Shown: positions 1-6,815 of the stretch, in pieces
Layout: the number at the start of each line of letters is the position of its first letter
Position numbering within the stretch: position 1 is the stretch's first letter
Origin: JASHVB01 sp049522565
GTDB taxonomy: Bacteria; Pseudomonadota; Alphaproteobacteria; Acetobacterales; Acetobacteraceae
Assembly: GCA_049522565.1 (NCBI GenBank)
Contig: JBEKNT010000227.1
Coordinates: 1 to 10,740 of the forward strand
Direction of reading: 5' to 3'
DNA length: 10,740 nucleotides
The notes under the pieces: model-generated
What the model was told of the DNA's origin: nothing
Seen by the model: the letters and a program-made list of their open reading frames with translations, nothing else
Databases searched by the model: none
Program-made: the position numbers and the translations under genes

Positions 1-66
1 GATTTGGCCCCCCCGGCGGCGCGCGCACCGCCCTTCTATTTACCTGGTGGGTTTGCCCGCCTTTTT

Positions 67-158
67 CCCCCCCCCCCCCTTGGTGGGGGGGGTTGGGGGG
101 TGGGGCAGGGTCGCGGCACGAACCCCTCCCCCCAACCCCCTCCCTCAAGGGGAGGGGG
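67..158. repeat. GC-rich palindromic intergenic repeat with a 13-C tract
   Basis: A run of 13 C (67-79) is followed by G-rich sequence (82-110), then C-rich sequence (123-144) and G-rich sequence (149-158). The last part is a perfect 9-bp inverted repeat, CCCCCTCCC (136-144) against GGGAGGGGG (150-158), with the loop TCAAG. The G-rich block at about 80-104 is also an imperfect reverse complement of the C-rich block at about 123-148, so the whole segment could fold into a large hairpin. Its chance translation contains the NPLPQGEGE-type string that is typical of non-coding palindromic repeats in proteobacterial intergenic regions. It lies 86-177 bp past the trpS stop, so it could help end trpS transcription, although no clear U-tract follows on the minus strand. 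The long homopolymer may also be an assembly or sequencing weak point. Confidence 0.6.
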
Positions 159-243
159 AGTATCCTTCGCGTGACGACCTCGCAGTTTCATTCAGGGCGG
201 GTCGGCCGCCGGCCGGTGGTCAACTCGCAATGACAGTGCGATC

Positions 244-1242
244 CTACAGCCGCAGGAATCCGACGATCCGCTCGGCCTCTGCCACGATCGGATCGGCGAT
301 CGCCGCGGCGCGGGCGGCACCGTCGCGCAGCACGGCATCGATCTGCGCCGGATCGTCCAGCAACCGCGTCGTTTCGAGCGCGATCGGGCGGAGCTTTTCG
401 ACCAGCAATGCGGAGAGCGCCTCCTTGAACGCGCCGAACCCCTTGCCGCCATGCTCGCGCAGCACGCCCTCGTGGTCGGTATCGGCCATCGCCGCGTAGA
501 TGCCGACGAGATTGCGTGCCTCGGGCCGCTTCTCCAGGCCGGCGGGCTCCGACGGCAACGGCTCGGGGTCGGTCTTGGCGCGACGGACCTTCAACGCGAT
601 CGTGTCGGGATCGTCGTTCAGGTTGATGCGGCTCTGGTCCGACGGGTCGGACTTCGACATCTTCTTCGTGCCGTCGCGTAGGCTCATCACGCGCGCGGCC
701 GGGCCCAGGATCAGCGGCTCGATCCGCGGGAAGAACTCCACCCCGTAGTCGTGGTTGAACTTCTGCGCGATGTCGTTGGCCAGCTCCAGGTGTTGCCGCT
801 GGTCCTCGCCCACCGGCACCGCGGTCGCGTGATAGACCAGGATGTCCGCTGCCATCAGGTTCGGATAGACGTACAGCCCGGCCGATGCGTTCTCGCGGTC
901 CTTGCCGGCCTTGTCCTTGAACTGCGTCATGCGGTTGAGCCAGCCGATGCGCGCGACGCAATTGAAGATCCAGCTCAGCCGCACATGCGCGGGCACCGCC
1001 GATTGCAGGAACAGGATGTGCTTTTGCGGATCGATGCCGCAGGCCAGCAGCACCGCCGTCATCTCGCGAGTCTGCCGGGTCAGCTCCTGCGGCTGCTGCC
1101 ACTCGGTGATCGCGTGCAGATCGACCACACAATAGAGGCAGTCATGCTCGCGCTGCAACGCCACCCAGTTGCGGATGGCGCCGAGATAGTTGCCGAGCGT
1201 GGCAATGCCGGTGGGTTGGATGCCGGAGAGGATACGGTGCAT
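244..1242 (-). CDS. trpS: Tryptophan--tRNA ligase (TrpRS)
   Basis: This class Ic aminoacyl-tRNA synthetase charges tRNA-Trp with tryptophan using ATP in the cytosol. The protein has 332 residues, close to the usual bacterial length of about 330-335. The N-terminus carries the SGIQPTG segment and the HIGH-equivalent TLGN at residues 15-18. The second signature, KMSKS, is at residues 194-198. The KAGKDRENASAGLYVYPN segment (111-128) resembles alphaproteobacterial enzymes. I chose the ATG at 1240-1242 because the family N-terminus starts there. An upstream in-frame TTG at 1296 would add 18 residues that do not look like the family. No good Shine-Dalgarno precedes the ATG (the 5' side reads CGACCCCTCC), so translation may be weakly initiated or leaderless. 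The gene stands alone on the minus strand, divergent from the plus-strand cluster. Stop is TAG. Identification is secure. Confidence 0.97.
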   Translation of the reverse strand: MHRILSGIQPTGIATLGNYLGAIRNWVALQREHDCLYCVVDLHAITEWQQPQELTRQTREMTAVLLACGIDPQKHILFLQSAVPAHVRLSWIFNCVARIGWLNRMTQFKDKAGKDRENASAGLYVYPNLMAADILVYHATAVPVGEDQRQHLELANDIAQKFNHDYGVEFFPRIEPLILGPAARVMSLRDGTKKMSKSDPSDQSRINLNDDPDTIALKVRRAKTDPEPLPSEPAGLEKRPEARNLVGIYAAMADTDHEGVLREHGGKGFGAFKEALSALLVEKLRPIALETTRLLDDPAQIDAVLRDGAARAAAIADPIVAEAERIVGFLRL

Positions 1243-1559
1243 GGAGGGGTCGGGCGCTCGTTGATCGGGGTGGGATGGATGGCCGATCCGGCGCAAGGGT
1301 GCAAGGCGCGGCGATCGGATGGACCGAGAGAAGGCCAGCGGCTTTGCCCCTGCGCCGTACTTGGCCGAGCTGACGGCGATGGCCAGCGCCGGACAGGCGC
1401 CTGCGGCCTTCCTCCGGCGGTTGCACCGTTCACTCCGGCGGCGGCATGCGCGTAGCTCGCCGACAAGCTCGAGCCCGGGCGGGTCGTCGTCGGTCTCAGG
1501 CGGCCAGATCAGTTCCTTGTCCGCGGCCAGATCAACCCCGACCCACGAACAGCGAAGGC
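1243..1559. other. Divergent intergenic region, no gene seen
   Basis: This is the left part of the gap between trpS (leftward) and the YidB-family gene (rightward). Reading frames here are accidental products of high GC, with no family resemblance and no ribosome binding site. The trpS promoter must lie here on the minus strand, but I could not pick a convincing -35/-10 pair. I saw no RNA gene. Confidence 0.5.
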
Positions 1560-1573
1560 TTGACCCACATCAA
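1560..1573 (+). promoter_or_regulatory. FNR/FixK-like binding box upstream of the YidB-family operon
   Basis: The sequence is TTGAC-CCAC-ATCAA, against the CRP/FNR-family consensus TTGAT-N4-ATCAA (one base differs, and T/C at that position is common in FixK and NNR sites). It is centred 83 bp before the ATG at 1650. It closely matches the box at 6816 (TTGACCCAGGTCAATG): both read TTGACCCA, then TCAATG after two differing bases. A -10 element at the class II spacing would fall near 1595-1600 (CTAAGA), which is weak. That the box is used is inference. Confidence 0.6.
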
Positions 1574-1613
1574 TGCCCGAAGCCGCACGTACCCCTAAGA
1601 AGGATGCAACCGA

Positions 1614-1631
1614 CTCGGGGTTGCCCCCGAG
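1614..1631 (+). other. Hairpin in the 5' leader of the YidB-family gene
   Basis: CTCGGGG (1614-1620) pairs perfectly with CCCCGAG (1625-1631) around the loop TTGC. It ends 4 nt before the Shine-Dalgarno CGGAGG (1636-1641). No T-run follows, so it is unlikely to be an intrinsic terminator. It could stabilise the leader RNA or affect ribosome access. Function unknown. Confidence 0.45.
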
Positions 1632-1649
1632 GGTCGCGGAGGCTCTGCC

Positions 1650-2030
1650 ATGCGACTGGTCCATGAAGTGATCGAGGATCTACGGCGCCTGCCCGACGAA
1701 GGGCTCCCCCCGATCGGTGCCGCGCTCGTGGCATTGCTCGGCGGCGAACGAGGGTCGCTGCCCGAGCTGGCGGACCGGTTCACCGAGGCCGGGCTCGCAG
1801 ACATCATGGCCTCCTGGATCGGCAACGGGCCGAACCTGCCGATCAGCACAGTCGACCTGCGGCGCGTCCTCGGCGAGGAACGGGTGGAGGATCTGGCGAC
1901 GCTGGCCGGGCTGACGTCGGAGGATTTTCTCGTGCACCTGGCGCGGCTGCTGCCCGCCGCGGTGCATCGCATGACGCCGGAAGGCGAGATGGAAACCCCG
2001 GCCGAACCAAGGAGGCCACGCCATGGCTGA
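1650..2030 (+). CDS. YidB family protein (DUF937)
   Basis: A 126-residue cytosolic protein with no signal peptide. The stretch at residues 48-66, containing SWIGNGPN-PIS, is the hallmark of the YidB/DUF937 family. It is followed by the family's helical C-terminal part (LGEERVEDLATLAGLTSEDF, ending in LPAAVHRMTPEGEM). The glycine-rich N-terminus common in the family is short here. The biochemical role of the family is not established. The start is an ATG with a good Shine-Dalgarno, CGGAGG at 1636-1641, 8 nt upstream. It appears to be first in an operon: its end overlaps the next gene by 8 bp. An FNR/FixK-like box and a leader hairpin lie upstream. The short tail after residue 115 looks unconserved and also carries the ribosome binding site of the next gene. 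Confidence 0.85.
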   Translation: MRLVHEVIEDLRRLPDEGLPPIGAALVALLGGERGSLPELADRFTEAGLADIMASWIGNGPNLPISTVDLRRVLGEERVEDLATLAGLTSEDFLVHLARLLPAAVHRMTPEGEMETPAEPRRPRHG

Positions 2031-2475
2031 GCAACGTCACCTGTTGCATGAGCTGGAGGTGCTGGAGGCGCGCCACATTGCCGATCTGGCATCGGATGCA
2101 CGCAAGGTCCGCGACCTGCTGTTGGAGAAAGTGCCGGACGCCGCTCTGGGCGAGCCGAAGCCCGCCCGCGGCGAACACAATCCGGCAGGCCGCCTCGTTC
2201 TGGACGCTGTGCTGGCGAGCCAGCCCGTATTCGTCGCGCTGCGCCAGGCGATCATCGAGCTGCCACGCGACACACGGGAGAAACTTTGGGTGGTCCTGGA
2301 GATCGGCCGCGGCGATGCCGCGGTACTGGACTGGGACGTGGCCATCGCCACGGCACAGGCGCTGACCGACGACGACATCGCCGACAACCTGTGGACCGAG
2401 ACCGACCTGCACAACTGCCTGCACAAGGGCCTGTACGAACTCCGCGCTGCGGCACTCCCGGGCGATGCCGGGTGA
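2023..2475 (+). CDS. DUF3775-like protein
   Basis: A 150-residue, acidic, mostly helical soluble protein. The C-terminal half (LWVVLEIGRGD at about 88-98, a DWDVAIATAQ helix at 103-112, then TETDLHNCLHKGLYEL at 125-140) resembles DUF3775 proteins, which share a LxWLGRGD...W..A motif followed by L..yL..GL. That assignment is from memory of the family and is moderate. No catalytic motif is evident and the function is unknown. The start is well supported: AAGGAGG (2009-2015) lies 7 nt before the ATG. The gene overlaps its upstream neighbour by 8 bp and the downstream gene by 11 bp, so translational coupling is likely. Confidence 0.75.
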   Translation: MAEQRHLLHELEVLEARHIADLASDARKVRDLLLEKVPDAALGEPKPARGEHNPAGRLVLDAVLASQPVFVALRQAIIELPRDTREKLWVVLEIGRGDAAVLDWDVAIATAQALTDDDIADNLWTETDLHNCLHKGLYELRAAALPGDAG

Positions 2476-3496
2476 GCTACCCCTGATGCAGCCATCCGGT
2501 CGGCGGGAAGCCGCCGAGCCGGTGTGTGAGCTGAGCAAGGGGACGCCGCCAGGGCGGAGCAATGGCTGGATTGCCTCCCGGTTGCGCCAGGCGGCGACCC
2601 TGCTTGCGGCGCAAGGCGCCAACCCGTTTCGCATTTCGGCCTACCGCCGCGCCGGCGATGCGATCGAATACCTGGATACCGACATCCGGGACATGGCGGA
2701 GGCTGGTGGCCATGCGGCGCTGGAAGCGATCCCTGGCGTCGGGTCGTCGATTGCCGGTGCGGTTGCGGAAATGCTCTCGACCGGACGATGGGGCTTCCTG
2801 GAGCGGTTGAAGGGCGAAGCCGACCCGGAGGCGCTGTTCTGCTCCGTTCCCGGCATCGGGCCGGCGCTGGCCCACACGATCCAGCAGACGCTGCATCTCG
2901 ATTCGCTGGAGGCGCTGGAGTTCGCCGCGCATGACGGACGCCTGCAACAGGTGCCTGGCTTCGGTGCGCGGCGCATCGCGATGGTGCGCAGCGCCCTGGC
3001 CGAGTTGCTTGCCCGGATCAGGCCGCCCGTTCCGCGCGTCGCCGAGGAGCCGGAGGTTGCCGTACTGCTACAGGTCGATCGCGAGTATCGCGAAAAGGCC
3101 GCGAGCGGCACATTGCGCAAGATCGCGCCGAAGCGCTTCAACCCGGGCGGTGAGGCGTGGCTGCCGGTGCTGCATACGGTGCGCGGGCCCTGGCACTTCA
3201 CCGCACTGTTTTCCAACACGGTCCGCGCGCATCAATTGGGCCGCACCGGCGATTGGGTCGTCGTCTATTTCCATCGCGATGCCAGGCCGGAAGGACGGCG
3301 AACCGTCGTGACCGAAACCCAGGGGTCGGCGCGCGGTCGCCGCGTCGTGCGCGGGCGTGAAGCCGAATGCCGGGATTGGGCTGGCGAGCCGCCGCGAGAC
3401 AGCGGGCGATCGCCGGCCAGGGGGCCACAACTCCTGCCTGGCATGATTGACGTCAATGGGAGTCAACGGGCGGAAGATAACTCTTATCTCCTATAA
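2465..3496 (+). CDS. Helix-hairpin-helix protein resembling the N-terminus of family X DNA polymerases
   Basis: A 343-residue protein. Residues about 34-75 look like the 8-kDa lyase/DNA-binding domain of PolX (NPFRISAYRRAGDAI). Three helix-hairpin-helix-type turns follow: IPGVGSSIAGAV (89-100), VPGIGPALAHTI (128-139) and VPGFGARRIAMV (163-174). The polymerase palm with its catalytic aspartates and the PHP nuclease domain are both absent. Instead there is a distinct C-terminal module (about 205-304, with WHFTALFSNTVRAHQLGR and VVTETQGSARGRRVVRGREAECR) of the kind found in short stand-alone HhH proteins. DNA binding is likely; catalysis is unknown. Residues about 306-343 look unconserved, and their codons carry the upstream region of ppsA. 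The start is uncertain: the ATG at 2465 has a weak ribosome site, while an in-frame ATG at 2486 has GGTGAG (2471-2476) 9 nt upstream and would remove 7 residues. Confidence 0.8.
   Translation: MPGELPLMQPSGRREAAEPVCELSKGTPPGRSNGWIASRLRQAATLLAAQGANPFRISAYRRAGDAIEYLDTDIRDMAEAGGHAALEAIPGVGSSIAGAVAEMLSTGRWGFLERLKGEADPEALFCSVPGIGPALAHTIQQTLHLDSLEALEFAAHDGRLQQVPGFGARRIAMVRSALAELLARIRPPVPRVAEEPEVAVLLQVDREYREKAASGTLRKIAPKRFNPGGEAWLPVLHTVRGPWHFTALFSNTVRAHQLGRTGDWVVVYFHRDARPEGRRTVVTETQGSARGRRVVRGREAECRDWAGEPPRDSGRSPARGPQLLPGMIDVNGSQRAEDNSYLL
3446..3457. promoter_or_regulatory. Perfect 12-bp palindrome ATTGACGTCAAT upstream of ppsA
   Basis: The palindrome is centred about 60 bp before the ppsA ATG, inside the 3' end of the preceding gene. 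It equals the box at 6816 (TTGACCCAGGTCAATG) without its 4-bp spacer CCAG, so the half-sites abut. A further GTCAA follows at 3462-3466, ten bases after the TTGAC. The wrong spacing argues against binding by an FNR-type dimer. It may be a decayed box or a site for another regulator. Confidence 0.35.
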
Positions 3497-3508
3497 GCGG
3501 GGGCGCTT
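3475..3508 (+). promoter_or_regulatory. Two tandem inverted repeats at the ppsA start, with a possible -10
   Basis: The first repeat is AGATAA (3475-3480), spacer CTC, TTATCT (3484-3489). The second is AAGCG (3495-3499), loop GGGG, CGCTT (3504-3508), ending 3 nt before the ppsA ATG. TATAAG (3492-3497) between them looks like a -10 element, but would give a leader of only about 8 nt. If ppsA is instead read from upstream, the second hairpin would hold the only G-rich ribosome-binding-like sequence in its loop. Both repeats are exact; their roles are inferred. Confidence 0.4.
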
Positions 3509-3511
3509 GTC

Positions 3512-5923
3512 ATGAACGAGTCGCAATACGTACGCTGGTTTGACAGCATCGGGCTCGAGGATGTGCCGCTGGTCGGCGGCAAGAATGCCTCGCTGGGCGA
3601 GTTGTACCGCACACTCGGTGCCGTTGGGGTGCTGGTGCCCAACGGCTTCGCTTTGACCGCCAAGGCCTACGCGGACGCGTTGACTCAAGCAGACGCCTGG
3701 CCACGGCTGCATGGACTGCTGGATAGTTGCGACATTACCGACGTGGCCGTTCTGTCCGAGCGTGCCCAACAGGCACGCACGATCGTCTATGCCGCTACCG
3801 GGACCGCGGTGTTGCGTCAGGAAATCGCCGCTGCCTATCGCCAGCTTGAGTCGCAATACGGGGCGGGAGTCTCGGTGGCAGTTCGCAGCTCGGCAACGGC
3901 CGAGGATCTGCCCACTGCAAGCTTCGCCGGGCAGCACGAGAGCTATCTTAATGTCAGCGGCGCGGACGACCTGTTCGAAGCATGCCGGCTTTGCTTCGCG
4001 TCCTTATTCACCGACCGCGGCATCGTCTATCGGGTGAACAACGGCTTCGACCACTTCAAGGTCAGCCTGTCGGTCGGTGTGATGAAGATGGTTCGCTCCG
4101 ACCGGGCGAGCAGTGGTGTGATCTTCACGCTGGATACGGAGTCCGGATTCCGCGATGTGGTGTTCATTACCGGCGCCTACGGTCTGGGTGAGAACGTCGT
4201 GCAGGGCAAGATCGATCCGGACGAATACTACGTGCATAAGCCGACCTTCCGGCAGGGTCATCGCGCCGTGCTGCGCCGTACACTCGGCCAGAAGCAGCTT
4301 CGCCTTACCTACGCGGAGGGCCATGTCGGATCCAGCACGCGCAACGTCCCGACCGATGCGGCGGAACGCACGCGTTTCTGCCTTGCGGATGAGGAGGTGC
4401 TCAATCTGGCGGAGTACGCCATCCACATCGAGGACCACTACTCCGCGCACGCCGGCCATGCCGAGCCGATGGACATCGAATGGGCGAAAGATGCCGACGA
4501 CGGCAAGCTGTATATCGTGCAGGCACGGCCCGAAACAGTCGCGTCGCGGCGCGTGACCGGCGTGTTCGAGAGTTACGCGCTGAAGGGCAGTGCGGCGGTG
4601 CTCGTCAGCGGCAAGGCGGTCGGCGAAAAGATTGGCAGCGGCATCGTGCGCGTCGTCGCCGATGCCGCGGACCTGCCAAGTTTCCGTCCCGGCGAGGTGC
4701 TGGTGGCCAGCTCGACCAGTCCCGATTGGGAGCCGGTGATGAAGACCGCCGGCGCCATCATCACCGATCACGGCGGGCGCACGTGCCACGCGGCGATCGT
4801 CGCACGCGAGCTCGGCATCCCCGCGGTGGTCGGCACCGAGAATGCCACACAGGCCTTGGCCAACGGAATGGAGGTTACCGTCTCCTGCGCCGGGGGCGAG
4901 CTGGGTGCGGTCTATGCGGGTGCCGTGCCGTTCGAGGTCACCCACCTGTCCGCGAGCGCGCTGGAACTGCCGAAGACCGCGGTGATGGTGAATCTCGGCA
5001 ACCCGGACCTTGCATTCCGCACGGCGATGATGCCGAACAAGGGCGTGGGGCTGGCCCGCATGGAGTTCATCATCGGTGAACACATCGGCGTACATCCGAT
5101 GGCACTGGTGCATCCTGAAAAGGTCGCCGCGGCGGATCTGGAGCGCATCCGCACGCTCAGTCGCAGCTTCGCATCGCCGCGCGAGTTCTTCGTCCGCACG
5201 CTGGCCGAGGGCGTCGGCACCATCGCTGCCGCGTTCTATCCAAATCAGGTCATCATCCGGCTGTCGGACTTCAAGACCAACGAATATGCCCAGTTGATCG
5301 GCGGTGCCGCGTTCGAGCCACACGAGGCGAACCCGATGCTCGGCTTCCGCGGCGCTTCACGCTATGCGCACCCGGCCTATGCGGATGGCTTCGCGCTCGA
5401 ATGCGAGGCACTCCGCCGCGTGCGTGACGCGATGGGACTCGTCAACCTCTGCGTGATGGTGCCGTTCTGCCGCCGTGTGGAGGAGGCGAAACGCGTGCTG
5501 GAGGCGATGGCGAAGCATGGCCTCGAACGTGGCCGGAATGGACTCGAGATCTACGTGATGTGCGAGATCCCGAACAACGTCATCCAGGTGGACGCGTTCG
5601 CCGCGGTGTTCGACGGCTTCTCGATCGGTTCCAACGACCTCACGCAGCTTACCCTGGGCGTCGACCGCGATTCAGAGATCGTCGCCTTCGACTTCGACGA
5701 GCGCGATCCCGGTATGCTGGAGATGTTCCGACTGGCGGTGGTGGGAGCAAAACGCAATGGCCGACATGTCGGCATCTGTGGCGAGGCGCCGGCGAACTAC
5801 CCGGAGATTGCCCGCTACCTCACCAGCCTTGGCATCGACTCGATCAGCGTCAACCCGTCGAGCCTGCCGCGCACCATTGCCGTGGTGCGCGAGGCGGAGC
5901 AAGCCGCTCGCACTGTTGCCTGA
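3512..5923 (+). CDS. ppsA: Phosphoenolpyruvate synthase (pyruvate, water dikinase)
   Basis: This cytosolic enzyme converts pyruvate, ATP and water to PEP, AMP and phosphate, the entry to gluconeogenesis from C3 acids. The protein has 803 residues, against about 790 in E. coli. Order of domains: an ATP-grasp/pyruvate-phosphate dikinase N-terminal domain (about 15-350, with VRSSATAEDLP starting at 124); the swivelling phosphohistidine domain (about 380-460, GGRTCHAA with the phosphorylated His at 426); and the PEP/pyruvate TIM barrel (about 485-795, with LGFRG at 610-614, IGSNDLTQ from 705, and the catalytic Cys in GICGEAP at 756). All key residues are present, so the enzyme should be active. 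The ATG lies 15 nt after the preceding stop, with no strong Shine-Dalgarno but two inverted repeats just before it. It sits in a run with the YidB-family operon and precedes a broken acetate kinase gene, which suggests a pyruvate/acetate node module. Confidence 0.97.
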   Translation: MNESQYVRWFDSIGLEDVPLVGGKNASLGELYRTLGAVGVLVPNGFALTAKAYADALTQADAWPRLHGLLDSCDITDVAVLSERAQQARTIVYAATGTAVLRQEIAAAYRQLESQYGAGVSVAVRSSATAEDLPTASFAGQHESYLNVSGADDLFEACRLCFASLFTDRGIVYRVNNGFDHFKVSLSVGVMKMVRSDRASSGVIFTLDTESGFRDVVFITGAYGLGENVVQGKIDPDEYYVHKPTFRQGHRAVLRRTLGQKQLRLTYAEGHVGSSTRNVPTDAAERTRFCLADEEVLNLAEYAIHIEDHYSAHAGHAEPMDIEWAKDADDGKLYIVQARPETVASRRVTGVFESYALKGSAAVLVSGKAVGEKIGSGIVRVVADAADLPSFRPGEVLVASSTSPDWEPVMKTAGAIITDHGGRTCHAAIVARELGIPAVVGTENATQALANGMEVTVSCAGGELGAVYAGAVPFEVTHLSASALELPKTAVMVNLGNPDLAFRTAMMPNKGVGLARMEFIIGEHIGVHPMALVHPEKVAAADLERIRTLSRSFASPREFFVRTLAEGVGTIAAAFYPNQVIIRLSDFKTNEYAQLIGGAAFEPHEANPMLGFRGASRYAHPAYADGFALECEALRRVRDAMGLVNLCVMVPFCRRVEEAKRVLEAMAKHGLERGRNGLEIYVMCEIPNNVIQVDAFAAVFDGFSIGSNDLTQLTLGVDRDSEIVAFDFDERDPGMLEMFRLAVVGAKRNGRHVGICGEAPANYPEIARYLTSLGIDSISVNPSSLPRTIAVVREAEQAARTVA

Positions 5924-5947
5924 GCCGACTGCCACATCGGGTATTCG

Positions 5948-6342
5948 ATGAGCAACAACGCGCACTCTAAGTCCGGTGCGATTCTGGTCATCAATGCCGG
6001 GGCGTCCCGCATCGAATTCTCTTTGTACCGGTCCGACAACAGAATCGCAAAAGGGCATCCGCGGTGCGACGGAGAGCTAACCGGGATCGGCCATCCGGTC
6101 CACTTCGTTGCCAGCAACTTGTCCGGCGAACTGCTCGTCGAACAGCCGGTACAATGCATGAAGACGCTATGGCGGTCCTGCTACGGTCGGCCGAAAGTCA
6201 ATGGTACTCTACCTGTTGCAACAAAAGGGCATGACCGCCAATGCTGTAATCGCGCCTTCGCAGGGCCGTATCCGCATGGGTCATCCCGACAAACGAAGAT
6301 CCGATGATCGCGCGCCACACCTGCGATCCGATCTGCAAATAG
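5948..6342 (+). pseudogene. ackA: Acetate kinase remnant with internal deletions and frameshifts
   Basis: Intact acetate kinase (about 400 residues) interconverts acetate plus ATP and acetyl phosphate plus ADP. Only pieces remain here. The N-terminal part from the ATG at 5948 reads ILVINAGASRIEFSLYR, then GIGHPVHFVASNLSGELLVEQ, matching the family start (ILVxNAGSSSIKFSLY...GIG..PxF). At about 6150 the frame changes: HEDAMAVLLRS (6157-6189) continues the family pattern in another frame. A large deletion follows, then MVLYLLQQKGMTANAV (6201-6248, third frame) matches the family's DPGVLLYLLQxKGMT block about 240 residues in. Another deletion and a frame change lead to VSAWVIPTNEDPMIARHTC (6268-6324), the family C-terminus including the conserved Glu, ending at TAG 6340-6342. 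In-frame stops TGA and TAA occur between the pieces. It starts 24 nt after ppsA, as if once co-transcribed. Family matching is from memory. Confidence 0.88.
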
Positions 6343-6373
6343 TTTGTCGGCCGTTCGATCTTGCTCCTGATGG

Positions 6374-6607
6374 ATGAAGTTACCGGCTCCCGCTATGCTA
6401 ACAAGGACGCATCCCGTGCCGCACGTTCCCCATGGCCGGCCTCGATTGATCCATGAGTTCGCCAACCGGCTGGCGCATATCCTGGAGGTTGTGACGGCCG
6501 ATATCACCGCTTGGAACGAGCGGTCATCGGCACGTGTGCAGCGGCGTCACGACCGGGTATCCCAAGCGGCCAAGACTATCGCTCGCAGGATCGGGAAGAA
6601 GTCGTGA
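6374..6607 (+). CDS. Doubtful small hypothetical protein, 77 residues
   Basis: The ORF starts with ATG, and no Shine-Dalgarno precedes it. The first 25 residues look random. Residues about 26-77 are more protein-like: a predicted helical, basic stretch (FANRLAHILEVVTADITAW, then a run rich in Arg and Lys ending in ARRIGKKS). I recognise no family. It lies just after the ackA remnant and before an FNR/FixK-like box, so it may be the tail of another decayed gene or a chance frame. Confidence 0.22.
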   Translation: MKLPAPAMLTRTHPVPHVPHGRPRLIHEFANRLAHILEVVTADITAWNERSSARVQRRHDRVSQAAKTIARRIGKKS

Positions 6608-6815
6608 CGATGCCGAAGCCTTCCCCGCAGTAACGCCAGCACGGCGGGACTACCGGTTTCCTGACACTCAGGCAGTTCGGCCGGCCCGATCTCGCTGCTC
6701 CTGATCGTCGATTGCTGCCTTGAGGAACCGGGCGACTTTGCCACCCGTCACGCCACGCCGGCGGCGCTCGCCGACCTGGCCGGAACCGCATGTGCTCCGG
6801 CCGAGACCGCGCCGG

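Noticed and set aside
203..215. A short GC inverted repeat (GGCC-GCC-GGCC) just after trpS as a terminator.
   Set aside because: The stem is only 4 bp and no T-run follows on the minus strand.
47..499. An open frame starting in the C/G-tract repeat.
   Set aside because: Its N-terminus is translated palindromic repeat (proline/glycine strings) and the rest is antisense to trpS.
188..1132. A second long minus-strand frame overlapping trpS in another phase.
   Set aside because: Rich in Arg, Ala and Gly, with no motifs; a frame shadow of trpS.
751..1455. A 234-codon plus-strand open frame.
   Set aside because: It is antisense to most of trpS and has no family resemblance.
1319..1666. A 115-codon plus-strand frame in the trpS-YidB intergenic region.
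   Set aside because: Low-complexity Arg/Ser/Pro composition, no Shine-Dalgarno, and it runs over the regulatory box and into the start of the real YidB-family gene.
4004..5323. A 439-codon minus-strand open frame.
   Set aside because: It lies entirely antisense to ppsA, whose catalytic motifs are all intact; the frame is rich in His, Arg and Asp as expected of a shadow.
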